Assembly: GCA_009809945.1 (NCBI GenBank)
Contig: WTPW01000088.1
Location: forward strand, 81,252-145,251
Direction of reading: 5' to 3'
Origin: Gigaspora margarita
Lineage: Eukaryota; Glomeromycota; Glomeromycetes; Diversisporales; Gigasporaceae
Length of the DNA stretch: 64,000 nt
Shown here one piece after another: positions 58,772-64,000 of the stretch. The position numbers and the translations under genes are program-made. The notes below the pieces were generated by a model. It was given only the letters and a program-made list of their open reading frames with translations. It made no database searches and was not told the DNA's origin. Every line of letters begins with the position of its first letter. Positions within the stretch are counted from its first letter, which is position 1.

Positions 58772-58786
58772 AAAATTATATATAAG

Positions 58787-59107
58787 TTAAATACCCTTAT
58801 TTGTATTGTATTTTAATAAGAAAACTTATTTATTTTTTACAAATAATAAATCAAATTTAATCAGTTGCTATTCTATCCTGTTTATATATGATAGTACTAT
58901 AATTACAAGAGATTTGTGTTATTTATATGTAATATTTGCTCCCTACTAGTAGCACTCATCTTGGTTCACAATTTGCTATATATTACCTCTATTATGAATC
59001 CTATTGAGACTAAAGGAGAAATTAGAAAAAAAAATAAAGAATGGCAAAAGTCCAAATGAGCAAGTATAGAATTTTATAAAATAGAAAATATCAAGTCTAA
59101 ACACCAT
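58787..59107. other. Spacer before Helitron relic
   Basis: AT-rich. May include the lost 5' end of the Helitron; no terminal TC motif or hairpin could be defined. Confidence 0.35.
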
Positions 59108-60240
59108 ATGAGATCTCTTTGCAAAGAGCAAAAGCTTAAAAAAACAATTGACTGCCTTGCCAAAGATAAACAATCTAAAGCTGCAGATATCCTTTTACAT
59201 GTACTAGAGTTAAATGAAGAATTTGATAAATCAAATAAAACTTATTCTGATTGGCCACAAATTATTGACAAAAATATTGCAAAAAATGTTTAGCTGAGTT
59301 TCATAAAAAGACTAGCTTAGAGAGTCTAAGAAAGTTTGCATGTGCTATTTGTTCAAGAATGTATTGTATTGGTGATTTTAAAAAAAATTTTATAGAAAAC
59401 ATTGATCTCTTATTAATAAAAGCACTAGTTCAACTTACTTTACTATTATTTGAAATAAATTTTATCTATGGCATCCATATATTGACAATATTGGATTCTA
59501 GGTTCTTCCTCTAAAAATGGATGCCAAAGGAAAAACAACTCTAATTTTTATAAAAACCATTTAAATTACAAATTTGTAATTACTGCCATAACTATTTAAA
59601 AAAAAAAAAAAACAACCACTATTATCATTAGCAAATAATATGTGGATAGGTTCTACACCAATATGCCTTCAAGGTTTAACAATTCCAGAGCAGCTCTTAA
59701 TTTTTCTAGGTTACCCATGTGTAACATTATACAATTAACAAAAAGAAAACATACTCATTATAAAATCAAAGAACATGTTATAACATTACCTCAAAATCTA
59801 TCTTACTACTAAAAATCTTACCTTTACCAATCTTTAAACTAAGTGAATATTTAAAAGTAGTATTTGTTGGACAAGGAATTCCCACAATAATTATATTAAA
59901 AAAGTTCTTCAAGTGCGAAAAAGCAAAGTAAGTGCTGCACTACATTGGCTTTTTAAGCATAATGTTTTATTTAAACAGTTTGAATATGATAAAACTGCAT
60001 TAGATGATTTACCTGAGGGTGAAATTCCTAACTCAATATTATTAACAACTACATCTATAAATATTGTTCATGTAAAGTAGAACATTATACTAGTGATTCT
60101 CTAGATAGTATCAATGAATATATTAGTGATACTGATAATGAAATTGATCTTATTATTGATAATAAATTATGTGAACTTAGACCTTCTGGTTTTATAAATA
60201 CAGATAATGTTATACGCAAGCTTATTAATAAATCTAATTA
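59108..60240 (+). pseudogene. Helitron protein, N-terminal segment (broken)
   Basis: Frames joined by eye: LLHVLELNEEFDKSNKTYSD, then (after a shift in the A6 run near 59283) AEFHKKTSLESLRKFACAIC and SRMYCIGDFKKNF; NNMWIGSTPICLQGLTIPEQ; IIQLTKRKHTHYKIKEHVI and TLPQN; VVFVGQGIP; KVLQVRKSKVSAALHWLFKH and NVLFKQFEYDKT. This is the zinc-finger-like and linker part seen before the Rep domain in fungal Helitrons. Multiple frame changes and stops; clearly not translatable as one protein. Confidence 0.75.
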
Positions 60241-60258
60241 ACAATCTAAAACCAGTCA

Positions 60259-61929
60259 TTGCCTAATAATATAAGCAAAGAAAAAATGGATCCTAAAAAT
60301 TTGCAGATTCCAGTAATATGTATGCCACATGATAATGTACCTTTAAATGAGTATAATGATGCAACACTATTTCCTGCTGGATTTCTTGTTCTTTTTCCAT
60401 ATGGTATAGGAGGCCACGAAGGTCAAAATCAATGTGTTTTATTAAAGGAATACCTTAATTATCTTATGCGTCATTATGATTCAAAGTTTCGCCAACATTG
60501 CTCATTTATTTTTGTTGCTTTTAATGTTTTACAACGAAGAGAAGTCTTTACAAAAACTTATAACTTAACTAAAAGCATTTTATTTAAAAGTTCTGCTGAT
60601 TTGATTTCATCAATTAAAACTGAAGATATATAGCTAGCTATTGTTCAAATACAAAATAATCAAAATATAACTAATTCTACTATTAATAAATTACTACGTA
60701 ATGTTAATTCTGCTAGTTCTAAATTAATGGGATCATATAAGTCACAGCAGCACATGCAAATAAAATATTTGCTGTCACAATACATGATGGTATGCCTTCA
60801 CTTTTCATAACAATAAATCTAGCTGATTTACATAGTCCTATAGTTATGTTATATGCTGATAAGAAATAGATTATAATAATCTATTGTCTGAAATTTTTCC
60901 AAAGGCTACTAAACATGCAAAACTTGCTCATCTAGACCCCTGTGCTGTTGCAAAATATTTTAATATAATAATAACTTGCATTTTAGAAACTATTATTGGG
61001 TATAATAATAAAAATGGTAGTGTTTTTGGTAATATAAAAAATTACTATGGGTTGTTGAATATCAGGACTGTGAAACACCTCACTGTCATTTACTAATTTG
61101 GCTTTATGGTTCACTTAATCCAATTGAATTATGCGAAAAGCTTAAAAATGACAAAATATTTGGCCACTGCTTGCTTGCATATCTTAATGATTTAATCAAA
61201 GAAGATATTAATTATCTTAGTAAAAATAATTTTATAACTGATAAAATGCTAGAAGCAGAGTATAAAGCACCTAAAACAATATTAGAAAAATGAATGCATT
61301 CTTCATTTTTTTCAATTCCAGACCCTAATTTATCTGATTTTGATAAAAATTTATGTCTTGACTTGCTTGCAATTACTAAATGCATTTTATATCACCACTG
61401 TACCCAAACATGCAAAAAGTATAATTGTAGACTACAAAAAAATTGCAGATTTGATTTTCCTAGGAAATTAGTTGATCCTCCTGGCTTTATTTTTTCAGAA
61501 TAAGGCATTATTGCACTTCAGTGCACTAATGCTTTTATAAATAATCATAATCCCTATATAACTGCAGCATGTCAAGAAAATAATGATATCAAACTTATTT
61601 CAGCAAGAAAGTTTTCTTTAGCTTATATTTACTATATTACAGAATATATTACAAAATGCAATCTAAATACTCATAGTTCATTTTTGCTATGTTCTGCTAC
61701 ATTAAAACGTTTTTTAAAACAAGCATCTGATAATGCTTCTCTTAGTATAGTAGATTATTCTCACAAATTAGTTGTAAAGTTTCTTAATAAAATAGCTGCT
61801 CACACAGAATTTACTGGTTCACAAGTATCTGCTTATTTATTAGGAATCAAAGACTATTATACTCTGTACAAATTTACTCATTTATATATTCAATCTATTG
61901 AACATTACTTAACTAGAGAATGGAATTAA
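60259..61929 (+). pseudogene. Helitron-like N and Rep (HUH) domain, broken
   Basis: NEYNDATLFPAGFLVLFPYG opens the Helitron-like N-terminal domain. Then EYLNYLMRHYDSKFRQHCSF, STINKLLRNVNSASSKLMGS, EIFPKATKHAKLAHLDPCAV, and the metal-binding HUH motif in ETPHCHLLIWL (61069-61103). TCKKYNCRLQKNCRFDFPRK is the cysteine-rich insert. AYIYYITEYITKC (about 61621-61659) carries the two catalytic tyrosines YxxxY expected of Rep. In-frame stops (for example at 60631, 61291 and 61501) and frameshifts interrupt it. Role when intact: nicking and strand transfer in rolling-circle transposition. Confidence 0.85.
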
Positions 61930-64000
61930 TATCAAAATATATTTGATGATCTATCTTCGAATAACTTAGAAGTAAACAATAATCATGCAAATGAGCAAAA
62001 TTCATTTAATGAGTCTTTATTAATTACTTCTTTTAATAGGAATTTAACAGCAACAAATATTCATATTGATTACCAATTTAGAAATTCTTCATTATATGAT
62101 TTATCTATGCTAACAACTCAAGCATCAAGAGATGGTACTGGACTTGTTGATCATTTTTTCTTTCGAGGTTATGATTTTACTTCTGATCATATTTATAATT
62201 ATGAAGATATTCATCCACAATGTAAAACTCACTTGCAAATACATTGTAAATGTGGAACAGAAAGAATAGTTGTACTATGTGGTAAGGACATACCAAAAAA
62301 GATGATATTGAAAATGCTAAACATTATGGATTGTGTATTTTTCTTTTTTTCAAACCATGGGAAAATGTTCATGATCTTAGACAAAATTATAACTTATGGG
62401 CAGAAGCCCGTCAATCCTTTCTGACTAATCCATCATTATATTTAAGATTAAAAATGATTATCAATAATATAGAATTAATTCATAAATGCTTAGAAGAAAC
62501 AGCTTTAGATCATGAATTATGACAAAAAGCAAAAATAATCCAATATATGCAAAAATTCAACAGGTTAATCATTCATGTATGAATGATTCTGATGATAGTT
62601 TAGACTTTTTGCTAATAATTGTGATAATCAAAATTCAACTTTTCAATATAATGACTCTACAATACAAATTAATCTATTTCAAATAATTAGATCAGGATTA
62701 AAGAATACAAATGCAGTAGATAATGCAATGAATTATCTATGCATTAGAGGTAAATTTCTTTTAAATGAATATTTTTCTTCTTTTAATTCACATATTTCTA
62801 TGAATATTAAGTCCAATTCTATTTAAAATTGCAATTTGACTGAAGAAAATGGTATTTGTTTAAGTAATGCTGTGATAATGATCTTTTTAAAACTTGGCAA
62901 ACTACAATTTTAACTCGAAAAACAATACCTAAAGTTCATTCATTTAATGATTCTTATGAATTTTATTCATCTAAAAATTACCAAGATCCATTATATACTG
63001 AAGCAAAAACAATTAATAATACAGATTATATAGATCAATGTGCTATAGGATTAAATAATGAACACAAAAAGCTTACTTCCTTGTCTGTGAATATCAATGC
63101 AGAAATCAACCTAATTATACTAAAAAACCAGCTCAATTATTATTATTTTTAACTTGTGCAGATAGTGTTGGAAAATCAAAAGTTATTGAAGCAATTTGTT
63201 CCTATTTCAATCTTACTGGTCAAAGTGAATCTATTATTGTTCTTGCACCTACTGGAATATTCTGCATGTGGATTTAGTTTTGAAGAATTTTGCAATAATC
63301 ATAGTAATTTATCAAGTGATTCCTTATACAAACTACAAGATAATTGGAATAAAAAACAATATATTTTGATAGATGAAATTTCAATGATTGGTCAATCTCT
63401 TCTTTCACGTTTTTATAACTTTTTGAAAACTGTTAAATCATTGGATACATCTGCCCCTTTTGCTGGATTCAATATTCTTTTTTCTGGAGATTTTATGCAA
63501 TTGCCTCCAGTTCTTGATTCTGCATTATATATTCCAAGTAAAATTATACAAATTAATTTATTAAATGAATTCCAAAGTTCTAATCATACAAAATCTAATT
63601 CTGATTCTAAAAAATGCAAATATTATCAAAATAACTTTTCAATTAATAATCGTACAGTAATGAATACTATAGGAAGAAATTTATAGTAAGTGTTAAAAAT
63701 GTTATAATATTTAAAACAACCTATGCATCAAATAAATAATTTTTTTATGCTAATATTTTGACCAACTTGCATAACAGAACACTAAATGAACAACAAAAAG
63801 AAATATTACAATCAAGAATAATTAGTAATAATAAAATAAAAAATCAGGAATGGGAAAATTCTACTTTTTTAGTTACAATAAATGATTTACATGTTCAGTT
63901 AAATCTTGAATCTACAATAGAATTTGCTCTAAAACAAAATCAACTAATTATATATTCTTGTTCAGAAGATACTTACTGTTGAAAACCTTTAACTGGATGC
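61930..64000 (+). pseudogene. Helitron Pif1-like helicase part, runs off the window
   Basis: A linker region (QASRDGTGLVDHFFFRGYDF, FLTNPSLYLRLKMI) leads to the SF1B helicase: Walker A ADSVGKSKVIEAICSYF (63159 on), VLAPTG, then a short deletion and frame change. Next come FSFEEFCNNH, Walker B YILIDEISMIGQSLLSR, and motif III FSGDFMQLPPV (about 63481-63513). NRTLNEQQKEIL near 63770 continues towards the C terminus, cut by the window edge. Walker residues are retained although the frame is broken. Confidence 0.85.

Overview
The window reads as an AT-rich, intron-bearing eukaryotic chromosome segment. The best fit is an arbuscular mycorrhizal fungus (Glomeromycotina, Rhizophagus-like). Reasons: short introns with GTAAGT donors; BTB-BACK-TLDc, kelch, Sel1, F-box/LRR and DUF4419 genes, all families expanded in these fungi; a degraded Helitron Rep/helicase; interstitial TTAGGG-type repeats; and very many small palindromic transposons. 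The family attributions come from reading translations by eye, with no database search.

Layout. 1-16 kb is mostly repeats: a 597-bp inverted pair 13 kb apart, a 3-kb element with 286-bp inverted ends, and GTTTCGG-rich blocks. It also holds one small secreted cysteine-rich gene (8.2 kb) and three decayed genes (3.5-4.0 kb minus, Sel1 at 9.6-10.1 kb, DUF4419 at 14.9-16.0 kb minus). 16-32 kb is almost gene-free: tandem duplications, an F-box/LRR relic, a 1.8-kb foldback with a nested hairpin, a hAT-type element carrying two palindromic 19-bp satellite arrays, a possible solo LTR, and a tRNA-derived SINE. 32-48 kb is the gene-bearing part: a BTB-BACK-TLDc gene, a divergent pair of two-transmembrane paralogs of unknown function, a kelch membrane protein, and a secreted protein of unknown function. 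48-59 kb is again transposon-rich: a telomere-repeat foldback, a pogo-like element, a second hAT-type element that has split a gene, a further gene relic, a PIF/Harbinger-like MITE and a second SINE. From 59.1 kb to the right edge runs a broken Helitron.

The five gene models with the best support are spliced or single-exon reading frames rebuilt from splice phases. The two-transmembrane paralogs share eight exons, all splice phases, and a 10-nt microexon. Several genes are broken only by single-base changes, often inside homopolymer runs, so either mild decay or uncorrected long-read errors should be considered before calling them dead. No operon-like logic applies. The genes look independent, and transposons sit in introns, in promoters and in one coding region.
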